Notes under the pieces: generated by a model | Seen by the model: only the letters and a program-made list of their open reading frames with translations | Told to the model about the DNA's origin: nothing | The model's database searches: none | Source: Mesorhizobium sp. LSJC280B00 | Lineage (GTDB): Bacteria > Pseudomonadota > Alphaproteobacteria > Rhizobiales > Rhizobiaceae | NCBI RefSeq assembly: GCF_000502835.1 | Contig: NZ_AYVL01000004.1 | Span: 343,806 to 407,805 of the forward strand | Length of the DNA: 64,000 nt | Direction of reading: 5' to 3' | Program-made: the position numbers and the translations under genes | Shown: positions 1-9,540 of the stretch, one piece after another | How positions within the stretch are numbered: the stretch's first letter is position 1 | How the letters are laid out: the number at the start of each line of letters is the position of its first letter

Positions 1-1551
1 GTGAGCGTCTTGTGGCGGCGGCTCGACGCCGCCTTCGCCGATCCGCTTGAATTGCGGCCGGACTCGCAGATCGGCACGCCGGGGCTGGTCGAAGCGGTCC
101 GGCAAGGGGCGGTTTCGGCCGTCAATGCACTGGGTTCCGGTCTGATGGAGACGCGCGCGCTGCTCGCCTTCCTGCCGAAGATTTCGCGCGCCCTGCGCAA
201 TGAGGAACTGCTGCTGCCGACGGTCGCGACATGGTGGTGCGGGCAGGAGACGGAGCGCGAGCATGTGCTCGCCAACATCGATGGCATGGTGATCGGCCCG
301 GCGCTGTCGACGCGGCTTGCCTTCGAGGACGACGGCTCGACCAAGCTCGGGTCAGCGCTGTCGGTCGAGGAACGGGCCGAACTCGTCGCCAGGATCGAAC
401 GGGACGGCGGCGACTTCGTCGGCCAGGAAGCGGTGACGCTGTCGACCACCCCTGTCTATGTCGGCGGCTGGCTGGAGCCGCGGCCGGCAAGCCTGCGCGT
501 CTATCTGGCGCGGACGCCGGAAGGCTGGACCGTGATGCCGGGCGGTTTTGCCCGTGTCGGCTTTTCGCTCGACCCGACGGCCATCGCCATGCAGCGCGGC
601 GGCCAGGCGGCGGATGTCTGGGTGGTCAGCGACAGGCCGGTCGAGCGCGAGACGCTGCTGCCGCAGGAGCACGACAGCTTCACCCGAACCTTGCCGGGCA
701 GCCTGCCCAGCCGCGCGGCTGAGAACCTGACATGGCTCGGCCGCTATATCGAGCGGTCGGAAGACACGGTGCGCATCCTGCGCGCCTACCATGTGCGGCT
801 GGCCGAGACATCCGATCCCGAGATGCCGCTGCTCGCCGATATCAGCGACTATCTCGCGCCGTTCGGCATCGACGTCGAGACGGCAATCCCATTGGGGCTC
901 ATCGGCACGCTGGACAGCGCCGTTTACAGCGCCGGGCAGATCCGCGACCGCTTCTCGCCCGATGGCTGGCTGGCATTGAAGGATCTGTCGAAGACCATCC
1001 ATCAATTTGCCGCGACAGTGGCGCCGGGCGACGACGCGACAAGGGCAATGACGGTCATCCTGCGCAAGCTGGCCGGGTTTTCCGGCCTGCTGCACGAGAA
1101 CATGTACCGCTTTGCCGGCTGGCGTTTCCTGGAAATCGGCCGCAGGCTCGAACGCGGCATCCAGATCGCCCGCACGCTCGCCCGGCTGACCAGAGCCCAG
1201 GCGCCGGAAGGCGCGCTCGACATGATGCTGGAGATCGGCGACAGCGTCATGACGCACCGTCGGCAATATCCGGTGCAGGCGGGGCGGCGCACCGTGGTCG
1301 ACCTTCTGGCGCTCGATCCGCTCAACCCGCGCTCAATCCTTTTCCAGCTCGAACGGCTGAAAGCCGAAATCGCGCTGCTGCCCGCTGTCGGCGCTGAAGG
1401 CCATATGTCGCCGGCGGCCAAGGAAATCCTGCAGCTCAACACGTCGATCGCCATCAAGGAGCCCTCGGACATGACGGCCAAGGCCCTCGGCGATCTCGCC
1501 AATGAAATCGGCGGGCTCTACAACAGCCTCGCCAAAGCCTATTTCGGGTAG
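1..1551 (+). CDS. Circularly permuted ATP-grasp / alpha-E domain protein, 3' part
   Basis: The reading frame is open from the first base, so the gene begins upstream and the GTG at position 1 is probably not its start. Residues 1 to about 235 look like the end of a circularly permuted type 2 ATP-grasp domain (HST-like stretches, ETRALLAFLP). From about residue 238 an alpha-E (DUF403) helical domain begins with AENLTWLGRYIERSEDTVR, a family hallmark. Fused proteins of this kind are usually around 800 aa, so about 300 residues are missing here. The downstream transglutaminase-like gene starts 7 bp after the stop, the usual pairing for this family. The pair is thought to act in an uncharacterised peptide-ligation or protein-modification pathway; the substrate is unknown. 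Confidence 0.85.
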   Translation: MSVLWRRLDAAFADPLELRPDSQIGTPGLVEAVRQGAVSAVNALGSGLMETRALLAFLPKISRALRNEELLLPTVATWWCGQETEREHVLANIDGMVIGPALSTRLAFEDDGSTKLGSALSVEERAELVARIERDGGDFVGQEAVTLSTTPVYVGGWLEPRPASLRVYLARTPEGWTVMPGGFARVGFSLDPTAIAMQRGGQAADVWVVSDRPVERETLLPQEHDSFTRTLPGSLPSRAAENLTWLGRYIERSEDTVRILRAYHVRLAETSDPEMPLLADISDYLAPFGIDVETAIPLGLIGTLDSAVYSAGQIRDRFSPDGWLALKDLSKTIHQFAATVAPGDDATRAMTVILRKLAGFSGLLHENMYRFAGWRFLEIGRRLERGIQIARTLARLTRAQAPEGALDMMLEIGDSVMTHRRQYPVQAGRRTVVDLLALDPLNPRSILFQLERLKAEIALLPAVGAEGHMSPAAKEILQLNTSIAIKEPSDMTAKALGDLANEIGGLYNSLAKAYFG

Positions 1552-1558
1552 AGACAGC

Positions 1559-2443
1559 ATGCTCTACGACATCAGGCTTCACCTGCGTTACGACTATGAT
1601 GCGGCGGCCGGCGGCGGCCGCCATCAGGTGCGCGTGCTGCCGCCGACCATCCCTGGCGTGCAGCGCGTCATCGCCGCTTCACTGTCTTTTGTGCCGGCGC
1701 CCAGCGAACGTTCCGACTTTTCCGACTTTTTCGGCAACAGTGTCACCTCGATCGCCTTTCGTGACGCGCATGATGCGCTCGACATCAGGATGAGCGCGCG
1801 TGTTTCAGTGTCGCGGCCCGAACCCGGGCTCGACGTATCGCCGGACATACGCCGGCTGAGGGAAGAACTCGGCGCAGTGCACTCGCTGGCGCCGGCTTCG
1901 CCGCATCACTTTCTGGCCGCCAGCGATCATGCCGGCATCGACGCGGCAATCACTGCCTATGCGAAAGGCAGCGCCGGCAGTTCGACGGTCGGCACGGCCA
2001 CGGCTCTGTGCAACCGCATTCACCGCGATTTCACCTATGACGGCGAGGCGACCACGGTGCAGACGCGGGCCAGCGACGCCTTCGGCTTGAAGCGCGGCGT
2101 CTGCCAGGATTTTTCCCACATCATGATCGCCGGCCTGCGCGGCCTCGGCATTCCTGCAGGCTATGTCAGCGGGTTTTTGCGCACCATCCCGCCACGTGGG
2201 AAGCCGCGGCTCGAAGGCGCCGACGCCATGCATGCCTGGGTCAAGGTTTGGTGCGGGCGCGATGCCGGCTGGCAGGAATTCGATCCGACCAACGGCATGC
2301 GGGCAAGCAACGACCATATCACGGTCGGCTATGGCCGCGACTACTCGGACGTGGCGCCGATCGTCGGCGTGCTGAAAACCACTGGCGGGCAGGTTGGCGA
2401 GCAGGCAGTCGACGTCATACCGGTCGTGCTCGAAAAGGCGTGA
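1559..2443 (+). CDS. Transglutaminase-like cysteine protease family protein
   Basis: This 294-residue protein has an N-terminal beta-rich region (bacterial transglutaminase-like N domain, about residues 1-90) and a transglutaminase core. The triad is visible: Cys182 in GVCQDFSH, His225 in MHAWV and Asp242 in FDPTN. The ATG at 1559 is preferred because it starts the conserved MLYDIRLHLRYDY and lies 7 bp after the alpha-E gene stop; the frame is open further upstream only by overlap. Such proteins resemble cysteine peptidases more than true cross-linking enzymes. With the upstream gene it forms a conserved two-gene unit; the substrate is unknown. Confidence 0.88.
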   Translation: MLYDIRLHLRYDYDAAAGGGRHQVRVLPPTIPGVQRVIAASLSFVPAPSERSDFSDFFGNSVTSIAFRDAHDALDIRMSARVSVSRPEPGLDVSPDIRRLREELGAVHSLAPASPHHFLAASDHAGIDAAITAYAKGSAGSSTVGTATALCNRIHRDFTYDGEATTVQTRASDAFGLKRGVCQDFSHIMIAGLRGLGIPAGYVSGFLRTIPPRGKPRLEGADAMHAWVKVWCGRDAGWQEFDPTNGMRASNDHITVGYGRDYSDVAPIVGVLKTTGGQVGEQAVDVIPVVLEKA

Positions 2444-2552
2444 CGGCACCTCCTCGTTGCACGGCGTCGTCGTCAATCTGTCCTGGCAATCAAAAGGCGG
2501 TGGAACCCGCAGCCGGCAAGCGGCTTATCTACGGAAATTCCGTGGAGAGGAC

Positions 2553-3671
2553 ATGCTGGACAAATCCGGGTCGTCGTCTGGCCGATCGGCTGTGAGGAAA
2601 GCTGCACCAAAAAACGGGGTGCCGCAGAACGGAGCGCTGGAGAACGGCGCGCAAGCCTCGGCCGTTCGGGCCTCGCTCAACTATGTCACCGACACTGAAC
2701 CCGGTATTCGCCGGCTGCGTTCGGGCAAGGGGTTCTCGTACAAAGGACCCGACGGGCGGATTGTCGACGGGGAGGCGCTGGCACGCATCAAGGCGCTCGC
2801 CATTCCACCGGCCTGGACGGATGTGTGGATCTCGCCGGATGCCGACGGTCACATCCAGGCGACCGGTCGGGACCAGCGCGGCCGCAAACAATACCGCTAT
2901 CACCCGCACTGGGCGGAGGAGCGTGACGGCGTCAAATATTCGAGCCTGATCGCCTTCGCCGAAAGCCTGCCCGAACTGCGGCGGCAGATCGACGTCGATT
3001 TGCGCCGTCACGGCCTGCCGCTGGAACGCGTCGTTGCGGCTATCGTCTGGCTGCTCGACAACACGATGATCCGTGTCGGCAATGCCGCCTATGCCCGCTA
3101 CAACAAGAGTTTTGGGCTGACCACGCTGCGTGACCGCCATGTCGACATCAAGGGCTCGAGCCTGCGTTTTGCCTTCATCGGTAAATCCGGTAAGGAATGG
3201 AGATTGAAGCTTGTCGATCGCCGGATTGCCAAGGTCGTGCGTGGAGCGCAGGACCTGCCGGGCCAAAAACTGTTCCAGTATCTCGACGAGGACGGAAACA
3301 GGCATCCGGTGCGCTCAGACGACGTCAACCGCTATATCAGGGAGAACGCCGGAGCGGAGTTCAGCTCCAAGCACTTCAGAACCTGGGGTGGCACCATCCA
3401 TGCGGCGTCGCTGTTTGCGCAAACCGAGCGTCCGGAAAGCCAGGCGCAGCAAAAGCGGGTGATGAACAATGTCATCGACAAGGTTGCCGAGCGGCTCGGC
3501 AATACGCGCGCGGTTTGTCGCCAATGCTACATCCATCCGGAAGTGTTCCGCGCCTGGTCCGAAGGACGGCTGCTGGACGAAATGGCGGATGCCAACAAAG
3601 GCAAGCGCTCGATCGCTGGGCTCGACGACGAGGAGGCCTTGGTCTTGAGATGGCTGAAGGCGAGGGAATGA
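2553..3671 (+). CDS. DNA topoisomerase IB (poxvirus/bacterial type)
   Basis: The protein has 372 residues from the ATG at 2553, which follows a GGAGAGG ribosome site. It relaxes supercoils by a 3'-phosphotyrosyl intermediate. The N-terminal domain includes GIRRLRSGKGFSYKGPDG and PPAWTDVWI; the catalytic domain includes TMIRVGNAAYAR, the KSGKEW loop, FRTWGGT and the probable nucleophile Tyr326 in CRQCYIHPEV. Size and motif order match bacterial TopIB. It stands alone; about 110 bp separate it from the gene before it. The first 35 residues are low-complexity and probably disordered. Confidence 0.93.
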   Translation: MLDKSGSSSGRSAVRKAAPKNGVPQNGALENGAQASAVRASLNYVTDTEPGIRRLRSGKGFSYKGPDGRIVDGEALARIKALAIPPAWTDVWISPDADGHIQATGRDQRGRKQYRYHPHWAEERDGVKYSSLIAFAESLPELRRQIDVDLRRHGLPLERVVAAIVWLLDNTMIRVGNAAYARYNKSFGLTTLRDRHVDIKGSSLRFAFIGKSGKEWRLKLVDRRIAKVVRGAQDLPGQKLFQYLDEDGNRHPVRSDDVNRYIRENAGAEFSSKHFRTWGGTIHAASLFAQTERPESQAQQKRVMNNVIDKVAERLGNTRAVCRQCYIHPEVFRAWSEGRLLDEMADANKGKRSIAGLDDEEALVLRWLKARE

Positions 3672-3755
3672 CACCGGACGGAGCGTATTTTTTTGTCGAC
3701 GCGGTGTCGGGATCGGTCCTAGTGTTTCGTCCTTTGACAGAGAAAAGGACGACCC

Positions 3756-4130
3756 ATGCTCTACGCGATCCTCTGCTATGCCTCTGAAGACGTCGTCTGC
3801 TCCTGGAGCAAGGAGCAGGATGATGCGGTCATGGAAAAACTCCTCGGCGTGCAGGAAAAATATGCCCAGGCGGGACGGCTTGGCCCGGTGGCGCGGCTCT
3901 TGCCGACGACGGCGGCGACGACGCTGAGGAAGATCAAGGGCGAAGCGGTGGTCATCGACGGCCCGTTTGCCGAAACCAAGGAACAGTTCCTCGGCTTCTA
4001 CACGCTCGAATGCGCCGACCTCGATGAGGCCGTCGACTTCGCGCGCGAGCTTTCCGAGGTCAACCCGAGCGGCGGCTCCTATGAAATCCGGCCGGTCTCG
4101 CTCTTCAATCCCGCCAAGGTTTCCGCATGA
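3756..4130 (+). CDS. YCII-related DGPF-domain protein
   Basis: This 124-residue protein starts with MLYAILCYA and carries the family signature VIDGPFAETKEQFLGFYTLE at about residues 69-88. A GAGAAAAGGA sequence upstream of the ATG can serve as ribosome site. The gene overlaps the next start codon (ATGA), so it is translationally coupled to an ECF sigma factor. DGPF proteins accompany ECF42 sigma factors in many bacteria; their role is unsettled, and they are not classical anti-sigma factors. The predicted protein is soluble, with no signal peptide or membrane segment. Confidence 0.9.
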   Translation: MLYAILCYASEDVVCSWSKEQDDAVMEKLLGVQEKYAQAGRLGPVARLLPTTAATTLRKIKGEAVVIDGPFAETKEQFLGFYTLECADLDEAVDFARELSEVNPSGGSYEIRPVSLFNPAKVSA

Positions 4131-5401
4131 CCGAACTCGCCTGGATCAGCACAGCAATCAGCACCGCTCGCCCGCAGGTGATGGGGGCATTGCTGCGCTA
4201 CTTCCGCGACCTCGACGCGGCGGAGGAAGCATTCCAGGACGCCTGCCTGAGGGCACTGAACAACTGGCCGAAAAACGGTCCTCCGCGCGATCCGGCAGCC
4301 TGGCTGATCTTCGTCGGCCGCAACAGCGGCATCGATGCGGTGCGCAAGCGCGCCAAGCAGGCGCCGCTGCCGGAGGAGGACCAGATCTCCGATCTGGAGG
4401 ATGCCGAGAGCGACGTCGCCGAGCGGCTGGACGGCGCGCATTATCGCGACGATATTTTGCGGCTGCTGTTCATCTGCTGCCATCCCGACCTGCCGGCCAC
4501 ACAGCAGATCGCGGTGGCGTTACGCATCGTCTCCGGCCTGACGGTCAAGCAGATCGCCCGCGCCTTCCTCGTTGGTGAAAGCGCCATGGAGCAGCGTATC
4601 ACGCGCGCCAAGGCGCGTATCGCCGACGCCGGGGTGCCGTTCGAGACGCCGGGAGCGGTCGAGCGCTCCGAACGGCTCGCCGCCGTCGCCGCCATGGTCT
4701 ACTTGATCTTCAACGAAGGCTATTCCAGCAACAGCGGCGAGGCTTCGGCGCGTGCGCCGCTTTGCGAAGAGGCGATCCGGCTGGCCCGGTTGCTGCTCAG
4801 GCTGTTCCAGACCGAGCCGGAGATCATGGGGCTGACGGCGCTGGTGCTGCTGCAGCATGCACGCTCGCCGGCTCGCTTCGACGAGAACGGCGAGATCGTG
4901 CTGCTCGAAGACCAGGACCGCAGCCTGTGGAGCCGCAAGATGATCGATGAAGGCTTGGCGCTGGTCGATAAGGCGTTGCGCCATCGCAAGCCCGGTCCCT
5001 ACCAGGTGCAAGCGGCGATCGCCGCACTGCATGCGCGGGCGGAAAAGCCCGAGGACACGGACTGGAACGAGATCGACCTGCTCTACGGCCTGCTCGAGCA
5101 GATGCAGCCGTCGCCGGTGGTGACGCTCAACCGCGCCGTCGCGGTCTCCAAGGTGCGTGGACCGGAAGCCGCACTCGCCATGATCGAGCCGCTGGAGGGA
5201 AGGCTTTCCGGCTATTTCCATTTCTTCGGCCTCAAGGGCGGACTGCTGATGCAGCTTGGCCGCGGCGAGGAGGCGCGCGTCGCTTTCGACCGCGCTATCG
5301 CGCTTGCCAATACGGCCGCCGAGGCAGCGCATATCCGCATGCATATCGACCGGCTGATGAAAGAAAGCGCCGTGCGGGAAACCGCCAAGACGGCACACTG
5401 A
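4127..5401 (+). CDS. RNA polymerase sigma factor, ECF42 (SigJ/DUF6596-type)
   Basis: The 424-residue protein has ECF sigma2 and sigma4 regions in the first 180 residues (EEAFQDACLRALNNWP; LRIVSGLTVKQIARAFL as the helix-turn-helix). A long C-terminal extension follows, starting near AAVAAMVYLIFNEGYSSN and ending in TPR-like helices. That extension defines the ECF42 group. The start overlaps the stop of the DGPF gene by four bases, which points to coupled expression. In this group the C-terminal domain is reported to be needed for activity, and no membrane anti-sigma factor is encoded nearby. Target promoters cannot be deduced here. Confidence 0.92.
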   Translation: MTELAWISTAISTARPQVMGALLRYFRDLDAAEEAFQDACLRALNNWPKNGPPRDPAAWLIFVGRNSGIDAVRKRAKQAPLPEEDQISDLEDAESDVAERLDGAHYRDDILRLLFICCHPDLPATQQIAVALRIVSGLTVKQIARAFLVGESAMEQRITRAKARIADAGVPFETPGAVERSERLAAVAAMVYLIFNEGYSSNSGEASARAPLCEEAIRLARLLLRLFQTEPEIMGLTALVLLQHARSPARFDENGEIVLLEDQDRSLWSRKMIDEGLALVDKALRHRKPGPYQVQAAIAALHARAEKPEDTDWNEIDLLYGLLEQMQPSPVVTLNRAVAVSKVRGPEAALAMIEPLEGRLSGYFHFFGLKGGLLMQLGRGEEARVAFDRAIALANTAAEAAHIRMHIDRLMKESAVRETAKTAH

Positions 5402-5588
5402 TTCGCTCTATCTGGCTGGTTCAACAGTCGGACGCCGGCTTGGACCATGCCGGGGTGGCGATTTCTCCCTGAAACGCGTAATGCCACGCCATGACAGCGC
5501 CTGGTATGCCGACCGGCAGGGAACCGGTATGGCGAAAAGCTTGGACCGACGCCATATGAGCGACGGGATCTGAAAGGGACGAAACGAA

Positions 5589-7103
5589 ATGACGATTGCG
5601 AAGGAAACGGCCGGGCTTCTGGCGAAACTGGGCGTTGCCGAGGGCGCGCTTACGGGCGGCGACCTCATCGTGCGCAGCCCGGTGACCGGCGAGCAGATCG
5701 CCGCGCTGAAGACCATCTCGCCGGCCGATGCGGCAACGACCATCGACAAGGCCCACAAGGCTTTCCTGGCGTGGCGGCAGGTGCCAGCTCCCAAGCGTGG
5801 CGAGCTGGTGCGGCTGCTCGGCGAGGAATTGCGCATTTACAAGACCGAGCTTGGCCGGTTGGTATCGATCGAGGTCGGCAAGATCCCGTCCGAGGGTCTT
5901 GGCGAAGTGCAGGAGATGATCGACATCTGCGATTTCGCCGTCGGTCTTTCCCGGCAATTGTACGGCCTGACCATCGCCACCGAGCGTCCCGGCCATCGCA
6001 TGATGGAAACCTGGCATCCGCTCGGCGTCGTCGGCGTCATTTCGGCCTTCAACTTTCCGGTGGCGGTATGGTCGTGGAACGCGGCACTTGCGCTGGTCTG
6101 CGGCGACGCGGTGGTGTGGAAACCGTCCGAGAAGACGCCGCTGACGGCGCTCGCCTGCGAAGCGATTTTTGCACGCGCGGTAAAGCGTTTTGGCACGGAC
6201 GCGCCGCAGGGCCTGGCGCCGGTGCTGATCGGCGACCGTGCCGTCGGCGAGATCCTGGTTGACCATCCGAAGGTGCCGCTGGTCTCGGCCACCGGCTCGA
6301 CGCGCATGGGCAGGGATGTCGGCCCACGGCTGGCGAAGCGCTTTGCCCGTGCGGTGCTGGAGCTCGGCGGCAACAATGCCGGCATCGTCTGCCCGACGGC
6401 CGATCTGGACATGGCGCTCCGCGCCATCGCCTTCGGCGCCATGGGCACGGCCGGCCAGCGCTGCACGACGCTCAGGCGCCTGTTCGTGCATGAGAGCGTC
6501 TATGACCAGCTCGTTCCGCGCCTGAAGAAGGCTTATGAGAGCGTCTCGGTCGGCAATCCGCTGGAGACAAGCGCTCTGGTTGGCCCGCTGATCGACAAGG
6601 CTGCCTACGAGAATATGCAGAAGGCGCTGGAGGAGGCGGCTTCGCATGGCGGTAAGATAACCGGCGGAATGCGGGTCGAGAACGGTCACCCCGAGGCCTA
6701 CTATGTGCGTCCGGCGCTGGTCGAAATGCCGCGGCAGGTTTCGCCGGTGACGGAGGAAACCTTCGCGCCCATCCTCTATATGATGAAATATTCGGACTTC
6801 GACACCGTGCTAGAAGAACACAATGCGGTGGGAGCGGGGCTGTCATCCTCGATCTTTACCCGCGACCTGCAGGAATCCGAGCGCTTTCTTAGCGTCGACG
6901 GATCGGACTGCGGTATCGCCAACGTCAATATAGGCACGTCAGGGGCCGAGATCGGCGGTGCCTTCGGTGGCGAGAAGGAGACCGGCGGCGGCCGCGAGTC
7001 GGGGTCCGATGCCTGGAAGGCCTATATGCGGCGCGCCACCAATACGGTGAATTATTCCAAGGCGCTGCCGCTTGCGCAGGGCGTGTCGTTCGACATCGCT
7101 TGA
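5589..7103 (+). CDS. amaB: ALDH7-family aldehyde dehydrogenase (L-piperidine-6-carboxylate / aminoadipate semialdehyde type)
   Basis: The 504-residue soluble enzyme has the aldehyde dehydrogenase residues Asn155 (AFNFP), Glu258 (LELGGNNAG) and Cys292 (AGQRCTTLRR). The NNAGIV and QRCTTLRRL versions are typical of the ALDH7/antiquitin branch, which oxidises L-2-aminoadipate 6-semialdehyde, in equilibrium with piperidine-6-carboxylate, during lysine and pipecolate breakdown. An AAAGGGACGA stretch precedes the ATG. No other lysine-catabolic gene is adjacent, so substrate assignment rests on family resemblance alone. The next gene is on the opposite strand and ends 60 bp away. Confidence 0.88.
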   Translation: MTIAKETAGLLAKLGVAEGALTGGDLIVRSPVTGEQIAALKTISPADAATTIDKAHKAFLAWRQVPAPKRGELVRLLGEELRIYKTELGRLVSIEVGKIPSEGLGEVQEMIDICDFAVGLSRQLYGLTIATERPGHRMMETWHPLGVVGVISAFNFPVAVWSWNAALALVCGDAVVWKPSEKTPLTALACEAIFARAVKRFGTDAPQGLAPVLIGDRAVGEILVDHPKVPLVSATGSTRMGRDVGPRLAKRFARAVLELGGNNAGIVCPTADLDMALRAIAFGAMGTAGQRCTTLRRLFVHESVYDQLVPRLKKAYESVSVGNPLETSALVGPLIDKAAYENMQKALEEAASHGGKITGGMRVENGHPEAYYVRPALVEMPRQVSPVTEETFAPILYMMKYSDFDTVLEEHNAVGAGLSSSIFTRDLQESERFLSVDGSDCGIANVNIGTSGAEIGGAFGGEKETGGGRESGSDAWKAYMRRATNTVNYSKALPLAQGVSFDIA

Positions 7104-7162
7104 AAAGCCAGACCTCCGTCGCGGCGGCGCCAAGGCTGCCACGACGGCGGTCGGCTCGCGGT

Positions 7163-8102
7163 TCAGCTAGTTTCGGAAGTTACAACACAATTGTCGAAGG
7201 CTGCATCGATGATGGCGAGCTTGACCGCCTGGGCGGTCATGTATTCCTGATAGAACTCGCTCGACACCCACATGACCGAGTGACCGCGCTGGCCCAGCCA
7301 GCCGATGCTGCCGAGTTCCTCGGCATCGCGCAATTTGCGTGACAGGTGAGTGCGGGAAAGCTTGAGCCAGTTCGCGAAATCTCCGATTGAGACGACACCG
7401 GTCGGGATTCGGTCCAGGTCGGCATGATCGGGGTCGACGCCGGACATCAGCCAATCCATGACGATGCCGCCATTGTCGAGCCAGGTGAACAAGGAAAAAG
7501 TCTGTTTTGGCTGCCGCACGGCATGCGACGAAAGCAGGCCGTCGGCCACCAGCGGCTGCAGTTTGGCGAGCACATCCGGTTGTACGACGAATGCAGCCAG
7601 TCGAGATCCACCGTCCAGGCTGTCCAGCGTTTTGAGATGAGCCATGACCCAGCCGGCAACCGTCTCCAGAGTGCCCGCGGCCGGCTCAAAGGGGCGGATG
7701 CGCCCATATTTAATCGGCAGATGCCGGATGAAACCGTAATGCAGCATCTCCTTCAGGAAGGCATCGGCGGTGTTGCGGCTGGCCACCGAATGCCGGCAGA
7801 TGTCGTCCATGAACCGTGCGGACGTAAGTCCCTTGCGATGATCATCCGGCTCTCGATTGAAATACAAGCCAAGGCCGATATGGGCCATCAGCCAACGCTG
7901 TTGCGTGGCGAATACGCCGCGGGTTCGCTTCATAGGTCTGGAGAAGCGTCCGCGACTGAGCCTGGACATGGCGACGCAGTGCCGGATGGCTGGCAATGTC
8001 TTCAGAAACCAGCGCCATCCCCGCCGAGCCCAACCAAATTTGCAACTGGAAAATGCCGATCACAATTTCAGCCTTCGCGGGTCGTGTCCAGAGCCGGCGC
8101 AT
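7163..8102 (-). pseudogene. Winged-helix regulator-like gene, broken by a one-base frameshift
   Basis: A 277-residue frame (7163-7996) has a convincing C-terminal part: a helix-turn-helix-like segment (VSIGDFANWLKLSRTHLSRK) followed by LGSIGWLGQRGHSVMW. Its N-terminus does not look natural. A second frame, readable from an ATG at 8102 or 8018, gives ALRRHVQAQSRTLLQTYEAN-PR, and removing one base from the CGCGGCG near 7930 joins it smoothly to VFATQQRWLMAHIGLGLYF. I therefore read one gene of about 310 codons with a +1 shift, by mutation or sequencing error. The function is unknown, possibly a DNA-binding regulator. The intact 834-base frame could still be translated from an internal start. 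Confidence 0.62.
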
Positions 8103-8727
8103 TAGGATACGAGCTGAATCCCGCCGGCTAGTGGGCTGAATTCCGCGACTTGATCGCCGAGGCCACTGATTTCGCTGCAGAGGGCCAGCCCGCTCGAACC
8201 CACCAACGATGACTTCGCCTGTCCAGCCCGTGCTCCCGCCGATGGCGACGCGGAACCAACACAAGCTTTGCTCGTTGAAGAACGCTGATTGGACTGAGAC
8301 AGTGAGGGACTACAAAATGGAGAATGGCCTTTTCGCCACGCCGCCTGCAGCTTTCCGGCAAACAGAGTCGGTCTGGCCACGGGCGCTCAAGTGGCTGTTG
8401 CGCCGAGTGCGCAGCGCCTCCGACAGCTCGGGAACCATGTTGAAGCCAATCCTTTCCGAACCCGAGGACGATAGCGGGCCCACTCCGCCTCGACGTGCTT
8501 GAGGCTGACCGCGCTGCGATCTTGACGTCAAAAATGACCGCTCACATATCATTTTAGGGCCGCGCCGCAGCCGACAACCATGACCGCTTCGAAGGCCTGC
8601 CACGGCGGCGTGTCCGCCTGATGCAGCAGGCGAGAGCGGCAGTGCCGCGTAACGGCGGGAACCATCGGGCATGCTTGGCTATTAGATACAGGCGGCTGCT
8701 GGTCTGCCGGGCCAGGAGCCATTGCTT
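8103..8727. other. Intergenic stretch without a convincing gene
   Basis: About 620 bases separate the broken regulator-like gene from the nucleotidyltransferase. Frames in both directions are open by chance but are arginine-rich or low-complexity, with no recognisable domain or good ribosome site. It may be decayed coding sequence; no transposase motif, long inverted repeat or RNA gene was recognised. Confidence 0.5.
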
Positions 8728-9540
8728 ATGATCATCGATCCTCCACCGAAAAGTGCTATCCCGGCATCCGTTCCGTCGGTCGATCCAAAAGCCGCCCCGA
8801 CGCTTCGCAATGCCGAAGCGGAGGTCTTTTATATCGAAGCGATCCGCGAACTTGTCGCGACCGGCATCCCCTTTCTCGTCGCCGGCACCTATGCCGTAAG
8901 CGCCTATACCGGGATCATCCGCCAGACCAAGGATCTCGACATTTTCTGCAAGGCCGGCGACTGCCCGCGCATCCTCGCCCATTTTAAGCAGATCGGCTAC
9001 GCCGTCGTGGTCGAGGACGACCGGTGGCTCGGCAAAGTGTTCAAGGGCACCCATTTTTTCGACGTCATTTTCGCCTCGATGAACGGCACAATGCCTGTCG
9101 ACGACCAGTGGCTGGAGCACGCCCGTCAGGGCGAATTGCTGGGCAGCCAGGTGCGGATCATCGGGCCCACCGAGCTTATCTGGTCCAAAAGTTTCATCCA
9201 GGACCGCGGTCGCCACGATGGTGCCGACATCTCGCACACCATCCTCAAGGCCCACGACCAGATCGACTGGCAAAGGCTGCTTTCCTACATGGAAGTTCAT
9301 TGGGAAGTTCTGCTGATGCATCTCTTGAACTTCCGATGGATCTATCCGACGGAGCGGGGCCGCGTGCCCGCCTGGCTGCTCGACGAGCTGCTTGACCGGC
9401 TGGCCAAGCAGCGCGAATTGCCACCTTCCCGGATGAAAATCTGCCGTGGGCGCATGCTTTCACGAACTGACTATGAGATCGACGTCAACGACTGGGGTTT
9501 TGCCGACGTCGGCGGTGAAGGAGAACATAGCAATGGCTGA
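8728..9540 (+). CDS. Nucleotidyltransferase-fold protein
   Basis: This 270-residue protein has a minimal nucleotidyltransferase-like core: GIPFLVAGTYAVSAYTGI, then TKDLDIFCKAGDC, where the two Asp residues of DLDIF match the acidic metal-binding pair of the family, and later FKGTHFFDVIFASMNGT. The C-terminal half (residues about 160-250) is helical with no recognised domain. An in-frame TTG lies at 8722, but the ATG at 8728 sits about 10 bases after GGAG and is preferred. The gene overlaps the next gene by 8 bases, so the two are probably co-translated. Whether it modifies a protein, RNA or small molecule is unknown. Confidence 0.78.
   Translation: MIIDPPPKSAIPASVPSVDPKAAPTLRNAEAEVFYIEAIRELVATGIPFLVAGTYAVSAYTGIIRQTKDLDIFCKAGDCPRILAHFKQIGYAVVVEDDRWLGKVFKGTHFFDVIFASMNGTMPVDDQWLEHARQGELLGSQVRIIGPTELIWSKSFIQDRGRHDGADISHTILKAHDQIDWQRLLSYMEVHWEVLLMHLLNFRWIYPTERGRVPAWLLDELLDRLAKQRELPPSRMKICRGRMLSRTDYEIDVNDWGFADVGGEGEHSNG

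Noticed and set aside
352..1266. 304-codon minus-strand frame opposite the alpha-E gene
   Set aside because: Arg/Ala-rich mirror of a clearly conserved gene; no ribosome site or domain.
8554..9321. 255-codon minus-strand frame opposite the nucleotidyltransferase
   Set aside because: The plus strand has conserved motifs and a good start; this frame has none.
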